From Bactrocera neohumeralis (taxonomy: Eukaryota > Arthropoda > Insecta > Diptera > Tephritidae), in NCBI RefSeq assembly GCF_024586455.1, contig NC_065922.1:37568089-37632088 (forward strand): DNA of 64,000 bases, in the 5' to 3' direction. The position numbers were made by a program, and so were the translations under genes. The notes under the pieces were generated by a model. It did not search any database. It saw only the letters and a list, made by a program, of their open reading frames with translations, and was not told the origin of the DNA. Of this stretch, positions 46,775-58,639 are shown piece by piece (the first letter of the stretch is position 1; every line of letters begins with the position of its first letter).

Positions 46775-47545
46775 TTACTAACGAAAATCGCTCAGTGGCT
46801 TTTTGCGCCGTCCTGTTCGAACCACATATTGTCCAAGTTCATATCATCCAATTCGAGCCAAAAATATTCCTTTATCATTGAGCGATAGTGATTTCCATTC
46901 ATAGTAACGTGTCGGTCTTGATCATTACGGAAGGAGTACGGTCCAATGACTGCGCCGGCCCATAAACCACACCAAACCATAATTTTTTCGAAATGCAATC
47001 GAAGTCAATGGTGACTCATGAAGTACGTGGGGATTGCTGCCTGACCAATAACGCATATTTTGCTTATTGAGGAAGCCATTCAGCTAGAAATGAGTCTCAT
47101 CGCTAAAGATGATTTTTCGATGAAATTTCGTATAATTTTCAAGTTGTTGATCAGCCCAATTCACGAACATACGACGATTCTGGTGGTCAAGCGGCTTCAG
47201 TTCTTGCGTCAATTTGATCTAGTAAGGATGTAGACAAAGACCTTTTCGCAAAGTTCGCCACAAGGACATCAAAGAGATGCTTGAGAACGACGTTTGAGAG
47301 ACTGATTTGGGTCTTCCTCAATTGATGCGCTGGCGGCAGCAATATTCTCCACACTACGTGCACTTTTTTGTCTCACTGGTACGGGAATATTTTTTACTAC
47401 GCCTATGGATTATAATTTTACCACTAGACGCTCAACTGCTGATCTAGCAGGACGATTATGACGACCATAAATTGGACGTAGAGCTCTTAAAGTTGAGGCT
47501 TGTTGTTGGATTGTAAATCTTTCCATGATGAAATGGCAAACCTTA
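46775..47545 (-). pseudogene. Tc1/mariner-superfamily transposase, different subfamily from 44554
   Basis: On the minus strand 47527 opens MERFTIQQQASTLRAL, RPIYGRHNRPARSAVERLV, then after a stop ARSVENIAAASASIEEDPNQ (second helix-turn-helix region), further down near 46990-46800 IMVWCGLWAGAVIGPYSFRN, VTMNGNHYRSMIKEYFWLEL and MWFEQDGAKSH, the second catalytic Asp. The C-terminus is truncated against the LINE fragment. Confidence 0.75.
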
Positions 47546-48740
47546 CTGAAGAAAACTGTCAAAAGAGCGGGAAAAATGTGACGTCGTTTGCTGTCCCTAT
47601 CGGTCTACTTTTGTAGAAGTTCACTTTTGAAGTGATTATGATCAGTTTTTTGTGCAACCAGAAAATACTTCAATAATAAGATTATAAGTATCGACAAAGC
47701 GCTTTGTACCCATAAAAAATCTTTAGACCTTTAATTTATATCCCACCAGATCAGCTGGATTTCAAAAGGTATGCAACCCAAACCTTGTCTTCGAAAGTGT
47801 GGAACAAGCACGAAGAAAACGTTGAGGTGTTTTTATCTTGTTTGCTTTTAAGAAGCTTTTAAAAATGGCATGCGGAAAGATTTTTAACCAAGGGTTAAAG
47901 GTAAGGGTTGGAAAAATCTTAACGTTGTTGAGAAATAAGAGCTCGCTGGCTATAATTATATAAATTTTAATATGTACTGACACACTGCGCACATATGATT
48001 TTTCATTGTTACATATAAATACAGGCAAAAATGGACTTATTTTTGTGTTTTCGGCAACTACGTTCTACAAAAAGAAAGGTAGTAATTACATACAGATAAG
48101 TATCTAGGTATGTAAACAAATAAGCGGAACCGCCAAAATGTCAACGAAATTTGTTCAGAAAAAATATTTGTTAACATGTAAAATAAATTTGTACACCTTA
48201 ATAATTCCAATACGCACAATAAAGCATTTGTACAGTTAATATGTGCACAAACAATCAGCAATCCTTATTCACAAAACAAATTAAGTCGTGATATTTTATC
48301 AGACAACTACGGTGCTGGTAACATAATTAGCAGCGCTAACTCGAAATTTTTCCAGCAATTACGTGATATAGCCAATATACAAGTGTGTATGTGTATAGAT
48401 TAAAAATATATGTACATACATATATAACGATTAGTATATACCGATACACATACACTTGCTTTTAGCCGACTTAGTAATACGTTAAAAGCAGTCTTATGAC
48501 CCTAGAGGCTTTAAAAATTATTTATAGAAGCGATTAACAAGGTGTTAGTCATGGCAACACGCGTCTATTTCATCGAACTAAATCGAGCTTGAAAGTGTCA
48601 TAATTTCTTTGTTTGCAAGCTTTTTGCATAGTCAAATATAGATAGTGAAAATTGCTTCTAAAATTATTACTAATAAACTTAATCTGTACTTGAACACATC
48701 ATCGTTGAATACGAGAGAGGTTGAGCTAAGTTTTGGCTTT
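47546..48740. other. No gene seen; presumed intron
   Basis: Nothing recognised except a short palindromic TACATACATATATA stretch near 48410-48425. Confidence 0.35.
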
Positions 48741-48744
48741 TAGA

Positions 48745-49990
48745 ATTGAAATGACCGAGGTTCCCAACTTCTTTTTTAAGAAAAAAACACAGAAACTGCA
48801 AATTTAATGGGGAATGTTTATTATCATTCGAAAGAACATTATTTGGCATTTATTTTTTGAAGATTATCTCTTTAGCAAATATTTCGTTTCCGATAGTCCA
48901 TCCATTGAGACCAATTTTCGATGACTCGTTCGGGCATTTCGACTGGTAACTGACAAATGACAAGCGTAATGTTTTGCTTCGAGGCCTGAATCGAGGCGAG
49001 TAAAAGTGTAACGGTGTGATATCAAAAAATCTTGGTGGCTAATCGACCGGCCCAAAACGTGAAATTAACTGCTCGCTGAAGTGTTCTCTCAACAAATCCA
49101 TTGATTGATGTAATGTGTGGGAAGTGGCACCGTCTTGTTGAACCCTAATGTTGCCGAGATCACAATCTTCAATTTCAGGCATCAAATAGTCGGTTATCAT
49201 GGTGCGATAAAGGTCGCCATTAAGGGTTATGTTCACACCGGCATCATTTTTGAAGAAATATAGACCAATGATTCCACCGGCTCACAAACCACACCGAACC
49301 GTTTTTGTCCTGCATGAAATGGTAGCTCTTGAATCTGTTCAGATTACTCTTTGTCCCAAATGCGGCAATTTTGCTTGTTTATACACCCGTTTATTCAGAA
49401 ATGGGCCTCATCGCTAAACAAAATTTGGCTCGAAAACGTCGGATATTCTTGTAACTTTTCAAGACCCCACAGAGCGAAGCTATGCCGCTTGGGAAGGTCG
49501 AGCGGCTTCAGTTCTTGCACAAGCTGTATTTTGTATGCTTTCAATTTAAGTTCTCGACGTAAAATGCTCGAAGTCGTTCCATACGTCAGTCTGAGTTGCT
49601 GCAAACGGCGACGAATCAACTCTCCACGGTCTTCGTGTACACTCTCAGCTACGGCTGCTATATTGCGTGGTGGACGCGGTCTGTTCGCTCGAATATTATC
49701 CAATAATAAATGCTGGGTCTCAAGATGGGTGATGGTGTCGCGAATAGTACGGTCAGTAGGCGGATTATGTTGACCATAAGTTGAGCAAAGCGCACGAAAC
49801 ACATTCTTTACAGAACGAGAATTTTCGTAATAAAGTTGAACGATTTGTAAGTATTGTTCAGGCATAAGTCTTTCCATGTTAAAAGAAAAAAATACTGAAT
49901 AAAAATAAAGTGACAGTTTGACACAACTCACGCATGATCTTCAAAAAAAAAAAGGCTGTTGAAAAGGTATCTCATCACAGACGAGTCGTT
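48745..49990 (-). pseudogene. Tc1/mariner-superfamily element, best-preserved transposase of its family
   Basis: The minus-strand frame from ATG at 49877 reads MERLMPEQYLQIVQLYYENS (helix-turn-helix), RTIRDTITHLETQHLL, PRPPRNIAAVAESV, RRRLQQLRLTYGTTSSILRR, LKAYKIQLVQELKPLDLPKR and ends ILFSDEAHF at 49395, the first catalytic Asp. It then breaks; further blocks are NITLNGDLYRTMITDYLMPE, RVQQDGATSHT (second Asp, 49150-49100), LISRFGPVD and, near 48950-48860, the C-terminal end. About 1.25 kb, dead by frameshifts. Confidence 0.8.
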
Positions 49991-51727
49991 TAAAGGAGTC
50001 CCTTCATCAAAACTTTTGAATCTTTCAATCTGCCTACTATTACTTCTAACTTAATCAATTTCTAATGAATAAGTTTAAGTCTAACAATTCTGGAACTCTT
50101 CCTTAAGACTTCTTTATCACAGTACCACATTACCTATGTGCTATATATTATATAAGTATATAATATCTATATATTCTGTAGTATGGTATATCATTATATA
50201 TAGTATATCATTATATATATAAAGACAAAAAAGTCACATTTGAGTTATATAAAAAAATAACTCAAATGATAATTTCATTCGCATATAATACAAGTATACG
50301 ATATACGATATAGATTTCAAACTGATGGCCTCGCCGCCGTCTATAGTATAAATATAAACCGTACCTATATAGAAATGTGCCTCCGTTATCTGCTTTTAAA
50401 AGAAGTCACGCTTTTTCCATATCACATAACTAAATTGTTCAAATAGTCGCCTCACGGTACTCCTCATTTGCTTACATAAATGTCTGCTGACCAATTTTTT
50501 TGGCGCATTATGACAAAAGGGGTAAAGTATTCTAATTTATAGCAATTTCATTCTGAAAAGGCTGGATTTTAATTTGACATTGATATATTGGACATATTCG
50601 CACAATAATTACCGCAACAGTTGCATGTGCTATACATATATATGTATGTATGTACATAACTTTATATATAAAGCGATATCGATAATTATCTGTTGATAGT
50701 GAAATGGTCTTAAGCCCATTGGGTTCCCCATACTCTTACGATTCTACGATAAATAGCAATTTCATCATTTCGTAATTATTTTTCAAATTTTCACACATAC
50801 TCTTATACATACATACATATGTACATATATGTATAAAACTACTACAGCTTGACAAAGCTTAAATTGTGGTGTGACTCATATTAGCCTTATTTACTTACAC
50901 ACTTAATTATGTACATTTACTTGTATATACGTATGTATGTTTGTAATGGCAATGCTGACTTGTTTGCTGAACAAAAAATTATCACCACCTACCGATTTCA
51001 TGCTAATCAGTAAAAAATGCCTCGGGGGTTACTAGCCTAGCATGTTTGCATGGAATTTCTTTCTGAACCTAGGTACACAAGTTAATAGGTGTTAAAAAGG
51101 TCGTAATTGAAGTATATAAAATACTAAATTACCGTAATAAGTGATTTTATAATTTCAGTAATTTTTAAGTTAACCGTAAAGTGTTGGAGTATTAACATAT
51201 TATTAAACTTAAACTCATTGGCTTAGCATAAAACTCACAATGGATTTCACAAGTAAGGGGCACACCTAGTGTGAAATTTAATAAAAATCGATTTCGATAA
51301 TATACTTAAATTTCAAATTGTTCATAAGGCTTTGAATTAGAATCTTCTTAGTTAATCAATGCAATCCACTCCATCGGTTTATCTTTAAACGTGTTTTTCT
51401 CAAAACGACATTTTTCAAATTTGCTGCAGTAATTACCTGGATACTAATGGTTCAATGACTATGAATTTTTTTCCCCTCCTGTACATGTGTAGTTCTCCCT
51501 ATAATGACCTACCAGTTGTTTGATCTGATCAAAAACGAATTTTTGCATACATAAACGAAATTTTAAGTTAAATTCCCGTTTTTTTAAAGGCCTACAACTT
51601 TTGCGTTTTTTTAACAATAATTCACATTTTTCGTAACAAAAAAGAGTTCGGTTGAGATAAAGAGAGATAGAATGGAAATATATAGAAATTAAGAGACTCT
51701 TACACCGAATATAATACACTTATACCA
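49991..51727. other. No gene seen; presumed intron with microsatellites
   Basis: TATATA-rich tracts lie at 50140-50225, 50630-50655 and 50805-50835. 51450-51720 has the look of a diverged dispersed repeat but no ends were found. No gene. Confidence 0.4.
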
Positions 51728-52140
51728 ATGATTTTACCAGTCCTCGAAACACTTTTCATAAGCACTCTTTGGGATGGCCTTCAGCTCCTTCAAGCGAATT
51801 TTGTTTAATCTCCTCGATCGACTGAAAACGGGTCCAATTCCGATGATTGGTTGAATGTCTCACTCGTAAACCCATGTCTCAGCGGCAGTTACAATGCTCA
51901 ACATGAATGTGGAATCGGAATTCACACGATCAAACATTTCCAAAAAGACCTGTTTATGGTTTTCTTTTTGAAAAAAAATTCAGCTCAATATCCGACAAAA
52001 TTTTTTATTTTCATCAGTTAAAGAAGTCGAAGGTCATCCAGAACGTGGTAGAACCTTTTCACAAAGTTGTGGTTAGCTAACCGGCAGATAGTTTGATTAT
52101 TATGAATGCGTGCAGTTCACAAAATTTGCATTATTACTTA
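51728..52140 (-). pseudogene. mariner transposase with a large internal deletion
   Basis: On the minus strand LEMFDRVNSDSTFMLSIVTA then AETWVYE (first catalytic block, with Asp of VTADETWV changed to Ala, near 51960-51870) runs into QSIEEIKQNSLEGAEGH- and IPKSAYEKCFEDW (C-terminal end, near 51830-51740). The stretch that should hold the second and third catalytic Asp residues is missing. N-terminal part decayed. Confidence 0.65.
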
Positions 52141-52695
52141 AATATTATTAACCTTTTTTCTGTATGAAATTTGTTTCCCGTCTGAACTCCGTCTATTCTT
52201 ATAGATTTTACAGTTGACAGCTGCTATTTCTTGTGCTGGTTAAAAACTAACCAAAACTCCTTCTTCCGGTAAAGTTTATCAGAATTTATATAGAAAATTG
52301 TTGATAATCAGATATGTATTTAGATGACAATTTTTGAACATGTTGTCGATAAAGTTCTGGATAAGCGCTTAATCAGACATTGAGAAAACGACCCAAAGTG
52401 ATTTTTTGGATTAATACAATTTATAGAACTCGCAATTCATAAAATATCAAATAGTCAAATTTTTGTTTGTCGAACTTTGCAAAGCTCTAAAAGAGGAATG
52501 AAACTATCTATCCATCTACCACGTGTATCGATATTCTAACATTAATTCTTGACTGTACTGATTAAGATTAAGAGTCCGTAAATCGTTAATTACAATACGG
52601 ACTATCGAAAACTTTTTGAGAAATCCAATGAGAAAGTGACTCTATATTGTTTATAAAACTTTGTATACAATTTGACTGAATATATGAGACTATAA
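52141..52695. other. No gene seen
   Basis: AT-rich presumed intron; nothing recognised. Confidence 0.35.
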
Positions 52696-53024
52696 TTACA
52701 AGGTGCGTCCCAAAGTAAACAGGACTTTAAAAAAAAAACAGAACAAATGGTTTTTTCGGCAAAATCAATTTATTTTATTCAAAATAGTCTCCTTCTGCTT
52801 CAATACAGCTTTTTGCACGGTCCAAAAGCATATCGAACGAGTGTTTTAGCTCGTTGGCCGGTATGACCGCCTGTATGCCGGTGCAAGCCTTTTGAATGGC
52901 CTCTACGTCTGCATAACGCTTTCCTTTCATGGGCAAATGCATTTTTTCGAAAAGGAAGAAGTCGGCACCGTGCCATATCATGATGATTTCGGAGATTTTT
53001 AATGGTTCCGGTGATCACGGATTT

Positions 53025-53195
53025 TTGTTTCATTGGTTTACGAAAGTTGGGGTCGATCTAGTGTTGCTAAAGGATTGTGTGTTTTTCTATCAAGCTTATC
53101 TGGTTTAATGTATTGAATGCCTTCGAGGCTGTATAATTTGGGCCTGTTAATGCAGCAAAGAAGTCTACTTTCGAGAAGCAGACGATAGGGTTTCT
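53025..53195 (+). repeat. 170-bp direct repeat, copy 1
   Basis: About 93% identical by eye to 54372-54543; shared words include GGGGTCGATCTAGTGTTGCT, TTAATGTATTGAATGCCTTC and GGCTGTATAATTTGGG. No coding capacity. Confidence 0.75.
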
Positions 53196-53204
53196 TTTCC
53201 GTGA

Positions 53205-53335
53205 TCACCGCTTACGCGATTATAGCCGATTAACAACAGCGCGCCATCGTTTCTTCATTTTCGCTACGTGGCGAACAATTGGATATTCCAAACGCTGAAG
53301 CCAACACTCTCCACTTGGTCTTTCCAACGGATAGG
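53205..53335 (-). pseudogene. 3' end of a LINE (same family as 63427-63986)
   Basis: The minus strand reads RWKDQVE-like sequence (CCGTTGGAAAGACCAAGTGG), LEYPIVRHVAKMKKRWRAVV and NRL then stop, and CGATTATAGCCGA / CGCTTACGCGATTATAGCC is the complement of the terminal sequence found at 63940-63960. It is a short fragment. Confidence 0.65.
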
Positions 53336-53799
53336 TTCAATCATCGCCATAAACTTGTTTCCCAATTGGAACGTTTCAGTTCAGAGTTTTTTTCAATTTT
53401 AAAACAAAATTTAATGTTGCGTAGCTTTTTAATTCGTTCGATGTCTCATATTCTCGTACAGCTCGATCCATCAAACATATTGACACTTAAAACGCGCAAT
53501 AACTTCACTTCCAATCGATGAAATGTCATGAAATTCTCACTGGACAATCGAACAATACTATCAGTTTTACATCGTCCAATCGACATATATCTACGATTAT
53601 GCGCCACTTAGAGTGGTAGTTTCGAAAAAGACTTTTTTCTTTTACTTTGGAAAGCACCTGTTAATAAGATTTTGGGTTAAGTACTAGGTGTGATATTACA
53701 TAATTCCAAAATCCAGATTACAACTTGTTGGTGGTGTTTACAATCGTTATAAGATAATAATTATCTAGTATACTTCAACAGTTATAATTTTGCCATGAC

Positions 53800-54292
53800 G
53801 TAAAACCAAGAACGAGCCGATAAAAATATACATTGATAAAGATGATCAGCATTACCACCTGATTCGATTTTGCCATGTCCCATTTGTTTTGCTTCCTTGT
53901 CCGTCTGTCTGTCCGTATATATGCAGAACTAACGTCTCTCAGTTTTAAGAGATATTGATCTGGCATTTGCCAACGTTCTATTTTCAGAAGATGGTACTGC
54001 AAATTTAGTTCTGCGGCTTTCGAACTATTTTCTCCAAACTAAAAAGCTAATAGCTCGCCTTGTACAAACCTGTTTGGTCGGAATCAAGGGCGTCGTAGAG
54101 GAAAACTTTTTCATTTTACGGAGTTGTGTTCCCAAAATTTGGCATGGGTTATTGCCTAAAGAAATAAACAACCTTAAAAAAAATCGTACAGATCGAATCA
54201 CTGCAGTATAACATCAAAATGAAATTCTTATAAGGAATCTTTTGTATTTGTGAACGGAGCAACCGAAGTTAACGTTTTTTTCTTGTTTTCGT
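53800..54292 (-). repeat. Dispersed repeat family 1, copy 7
   Basis: Read inverted: AAAACAAGAAAAAAACGTTA at 54292-54273, CTTCGGTTGC, AACCCATGCCAAATTTTGGG, a diverged core and (GACAGACAGACGGACA) near 53895-53915. It lies between the two 170-bp direct repeats. Confidence 0.65.
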
Positions 54293-54371
54293 TTTTGTAT
54301 TGAACCAATTTTTGTATGGTTCCGCCTTTTCAATGTTTCTCTTATAATTTGCGCAATGAACGGCCTAGACA

Positions 54372-54543
54372 ATTTTGTTTCATTGTTTTACGAAAATTGG
54401 GGTCGATCTAGTGTTGCTAAGAGATTGTGTGTTGTTCTATCAAGCTTATCTGTTTTAATGTATTGAATGCCTTCCAGGCTGTATAATTTGGGTCTGTTAA
54501 TGCAGCAAAAAAGTCTATTTTCGAGAAGCAGAAGATAGGGTTT
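54372..54543 (+). repeat. 170-bp direct repeat, copy 2
   Basis: Partner of 53025-53195; not interrupted by anything else. The origin of the unit is unknown. Confidence 0.75.
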
Positions 54544-54895
54544 AGTCAACTGATAAATATTTTAAAATTGAATGCGGTTTATTGTACAAAGTAAAACGAT
54601 TACTCCAGATCAAGTGTATTTTTTTTTTAGTTCAGCGCCATTGAATCGAATTTAATTCATTTGTAGGTTATGTTTGCGCTTATCTTCACACTTCAAAGTT
54701 ATTTATTAACGCTATGACGCGGATAAAGATTTTGTGTTTCGTTCGCGTTCGTTTTTCAATAGTGTTGGCCGTGACGCGTGGCTCGATCACAAGTGCTCAC
54801 TTCAAACAACAATAATGATAAATTTAATCTTAACCAAAAGTTGACATAGTTTTTCGTTTTCGTTTTCGTTTCCGTTTTGTTTTAATTTGACTTAG

Positions 54896-54967
54896 TGTGC
54901 AATTTATAAGTGAAATATCTGACAAGTCGGCATAGTCAGCCGTCATAAAACCCAAACAGCAACAAAG
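54896..54967 (+). other. 5' UTR part of the first coding exon of the plus-strand SLC16-type gene
   Basis: An acceptor with an excellent pyrimidine tract (TTTTCGTTTTCGTTTTCG, then TTTCCGTTTTGTTTT and GACTTAG, AG at 54894-54895) marks the probable exon start 72 nt before the ATG. A second acceptor, TTTTTCAATAG ending at 54762, is possible. This agrees with a non-coding first exon far upstream. Confidence 0.6.
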
Positions 54968-57814
54968 ATGGCGCAAGAAACGACAATAAATCAAAATAAT
55001 AACAATCACAATGGTCACATACATGATCGATCCACTTCGCCACATCTGACCAAGTTAATAATACCAATAAATGGTGATAAGTCCACGTTTGATAAAACCT
55101 ATAATACCCCAGTTGCCGATGCCCATGCAACGAAACAGAAGAAACCGAAAAAGAAGCGTCGCGACAAAAGTGATCTGGGCGATGATTTCGTAGCGCCCGA
55201 TGGTGGTTGGGGTTGGCTGGTCACCGTCGCTAGCGGCGTTGCTGTGGTAAGTATTTGGCTTACCCGAAATATTTTCTTGCATCTATTTAACTTAAGGGTG
55301 CTCTTTGCAGTTGGTGACATTTGGCTTGGCCCAACAATTCGGCATTATTTTCCGAGATTATATGTACGGTATTGGCATCACCAGCTCACAGTTGACGACT
55401 ATTATCAATACACAGATTGCCGTCTCCGCATTAACAGGTAGGTTTTGTTGAGATCGTGTCAATAGTTTTGAATCGAAAGAGAGGGGCGGGTACCAGTTTA
55501 CGATGATTTTTTTTAATGTCGGGAGCTTTTTGAGTCAAGTAAGACTTCATCTATTATTTGTTGGAGTGTTACTAGCTTCTTGCTTCTTTAAAAAGCTGTT
55601 GTATGTAGAATAAAAACCAAAAAAATATCTATATTTGGTGTATATATAGTGCTTAGTAGAATATGGGAACTTCTCCTTTGGATCATTTCATATATCAAGT
55701 GGGTGTGGTTGGCGGCCAAAGAAAGAAATCAAGTCGATTTACTTTCAGCTTCATAGTTTCTTCGCCTCTATGTACTTATATACAGGGCAATTTTTTGCGT
55801 TATAACATTCCCCATTGGTTTCCAAAACATTACAAAGATAACAGCTCTTGGTGGAGCAAGAAGACAGGTTGCGTTGACCGACTTGTCTTCTTTGACTGGT
55901 TGAATTGTGTAAAAAAAGGGAACACCTTGGATCGATTTTGTTATTTTTACAACATTCTTCTTCATTGCGCTTGGTCCTGTGCCGAGCTCTACGCAACCGG
56001 ACAGGCCAGAGTTTGCGTATAGTAAAATACCTTTAGATATAGGAGTTATCTGCGAATAACCAATAAGGAGTCCTGGACATCGTTCAGGGTCTAGGGGAGT
56101 GCCTCGGGAAAGTTTTCTATTACACTGATTTTCTCATAAATCCTGAGTGCCTATGATGACTTGATGATCTCCATTACTAAGTACTTTTTATTTATAGGTC
56201 TACTGAATGGACCTCTCTTCAGACGGTTTACATATCGCCAAGTCGCATTTGGCGGTTCAACGCTCATCTTCATCGGCATGTTTTTGTCAGTATTCGCTCA
56301 ATCATTCCTTTTCTTTTTGATGTCCTTCTCATTCTTCTACGGTAAGTTTTTGCAATTCAAAAATTTTAAAACTTATATTTACATAAGTACATCTGTCATT
56401 TAGCCTTCGGTCGTGGTCTCATGGTATCGGCGTCTTCGATGGCTGTTAACACTTTCTTCAAAGTGAAACGACGCACTGCCACCTCTTATCAGTTCGGTGT
56501 AGCTGGCATGGGTCCAATTATGTTGCCACATCTCGCCACTTTCCTCACACAAGCTGTGGGTGTCAAAGGCACCGTGCTAATCTTTTCTGGGCTCTCGCTG
56601 CATAACTTTGCCGCCTCACTGATCTTCCAACCCGTGCAATGGCATGTGAAAAAAGTTAGCGGCGACACAGAGTCCTTACGCCCGGGCTCGCAGCACTTTG
56701 AAGAGGAAGAGCCAGAACAATTTGTCGAACCCGACACGCACAGTTTGGCACGCGCCAATGACGGCTGGTACGGTTCGCGCACATCCATAAATACGCTTAG
56801 CCAACGGCATCGACTCAGCACTGGCGACAGCGTACAAATGCAGAAACTACGCCGTTTAAGCAGCGTTGGCGCTGGCAAAGGAAAACAGCGCTCTTTTTCG
56901 ACCAGTGAGAGTATAAAGGAGGATGAGCTCGAGCACTTGCATATGAATATGGCGTTGCCCACTAAACTCGAGCATCTAGATGAGGGGCAAGTGGCCGTGC
57001 AGTACAAGCAACAGCCGCAACAATTTTCGGAGAAGGAAGAACATTACTTAGCGCCCGAAAAGACGTTAGAGGAAATGCTTGATGAAGAAGAAGAGGCACG
57101 CCAAAAACTGCCTTTCCTACAAAAGGTCATAATATTCTTCGATTTGGATTTGTTGCGCGATTTCACATATGTCAATTTGGCAATGGGCATGACAATAATC
57201 AACTTCGTGGAAATCAATTTCGCCATCTTAACGCCTTTCATTCTTTCCGATTTCAAATTCACAAATACACAAATCGCGGTCGCCATGTCTTGCCTGGGTG
57301 TGTGCGATGTCATACTGCGTTTCCTCACGCCATTGCTGACCGCCAAGATACCCTTGAGCAATAAAAATTTCTTCATTATCGGCATCTTGGGCATGTGCTT
57401 GGGGCGCGTCTTTCTCATATACTGCCGTTCGTTCTATTGGTTGATCGCGACTTTTGGCTTCTTGGGCCTTTTCAAGGCATTCCGCACAATCTTTGCACTT
57501 CTCATCATTCCCGGCTATGTGCCATTGAAGCGTTTACCGGCCGCGGCGGGTCTACAATTGCTCATGTCCGGTATTTTTTCGCTGGTTTTTGGACCAATTG
57601 TTGGTGAGTTGAACTGATTAAGAAGAAACTCGAGAAGATAAATTATATATAACTTACTTTCTCTCTCTCTTACCTTTTACCCTCAGGTCTTATACGTGAC
57701 GCCACCGATTATGGCGTTACTTTGCATGTTCTTAATGGTCTTAATATTATAGCGATCGCATTGTGGATAATTGAAGATCTCTTGCATAAGAAGAAGAAGC
57801 CAACGCTAGCTTAG
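54968..57814 (+). CDS. SLC16-type (monocarboxylate transporter-like) membrane carrier, complete, 5 exons
   Basis: Exons 54968-55246, 55311-55437, 56198-56341, 56404-57603 and 57687-57814 join through GT-AG introns (64, 760, 62, 83 nt) into 625 residues. Residues 1-75 are a polar, Lys-rich cytosolic tail; DGGWGW at 78-83 is SLC16 signature 1 at helix 1; TFFKVKRRTATSYQFGVAG at 200-218 fits signature 2 at helix 5. RRFTYRQVAFGG at 144-155 is the helix 2-3 loop of the major facilitator fold. A long acidic/Ser-rich loop (about 264-425, with RRLSS at 333-337) separates the two six-helix halves. D485 and R489 in helix 8 have the spacing of the D302/R306 pair of MCT1. By eye, Q101 stands where MCT1 has Lys38, so proton-coupled lactate transport is doubtful. 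Expected role: carrier for a small organic solute at the plasma membrane; substrate unknown. Start codon context ACAAAGATGG is good. Confidence 0.93.
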
Positions 57815-58365
57815 AAAATATTCCTAAGCATACGTGTAATTTAAGTGCCATTGTTGTATCGTTCCTACCACGATTAATGTTATCCATTAGCTCATAAACA
57901 TTTATATACTATGTGTATGTTGTTAAGTGAAAGCGATAACCCACAGCTCTCCGTTATGCCTAGAGAATCATTTGTAGACAATTACCTTAGATCAAGATCA
58001 AGTCTCTTTTGTAGGGTCTGGCTCAGCTCGGGTGTTCGCGTATTCGTGCCTTTGCTCGCGCCAAAAATGTGTATACTGATATACGTAAATTCACAGTTAT
58101 AAGCCTGTAAACATTTATTTTTTTAAATGTTAGCTAATGTCCGTTTATTAATGGATAAACTTTCGGTTAAGAAAATGTTATAGACAACTATATGATAGTA
58201 TAAATCTATGTGTTATTATTATAGATCAATTGTATATAGTATTTATGTAGTTGCGAAGACGCTTAGTTATTATTGAAATATTGTTATGTAATTAATTTAA
58301 GTCTGTAAATAATTTGTTATAATTATAGAGAGTATAATTAAATAAAAATTACGAAAAACCACTTT
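57815..58365 (+). other. 3' UTR and polyadenylation signal of the plus-strand transporter
   Basis: AT-rich non-coding sequence after the TAG stop, with AATAAA at 58341-58346 and a T/G-rich stretch (TTGTTTTATTGTTC) about 35 nt beyond as a plausible downstream element. A 63-codon frame at 57911-58102 in this UTR has no support. Confidence 0.6.
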
Positions 58366-58639
58366 TCCTCTTGGGAGTATTGTTTTATTGTTCAATACTA
58401 TATTTGAACAGAATTTTTCCATATCAAAAAAAGTAAATAATTAAGCAAAATAATAAAAAAAAAAACTAAGCTAATTTTTTATACAAATTTTGTAAATCAT
58501 TAATTGGAACTTTAGTGAATCAAATATGTATCATTTTGGACGACCACTTACAAAATTATTTTTTTTCTGTATTTGTAATCAAAGGCTTCTCTTGTAGCCA
58601 ATTTTACTTCAATTTATTTCTTTTATATTTATTATTTCA
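58366..58639. other. No gene seen; intergenic
   Basis: AT-rich spacer after the 3' end of the transporter gene. Confidence 0.35.

Larger units (their letters stand above)
52699..53660 (-). mobile_element. mariner-like element interrupted by unrelated repeats
   Basis: Left end CAAGGTGCGTCCCAAAGTAA and inverted right end CAGGTGCTTTCCAAAGTAAA look like terminal repeats. The minus strand at 52985-52775 reads MIWHGADFFLFEKMHLPMKG, KRYADVEAIQKA, ANELKHSFDMLLDRAKSCIE and AEGDYFE, a mariner C-terminus. The transposase front is replaced by a 170-bp repeat (53025-53195) and a LINE tail (53205-53335), so this is a composite of several insertions. Confidence 0.65.

Noticed and set aside
55663..56022. 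119-codon frame in the plus gene
   Set aside because: It lies wholly inside the 760-nt intron 2 between good splice sites and has no SLC16 similarity.
56489..57418. 172- and 124-codon minus-strand frames
   Set aside because: Both are antisense to exon 4 of the plus-strand transporter, where sense motifs and splice sites are clear.
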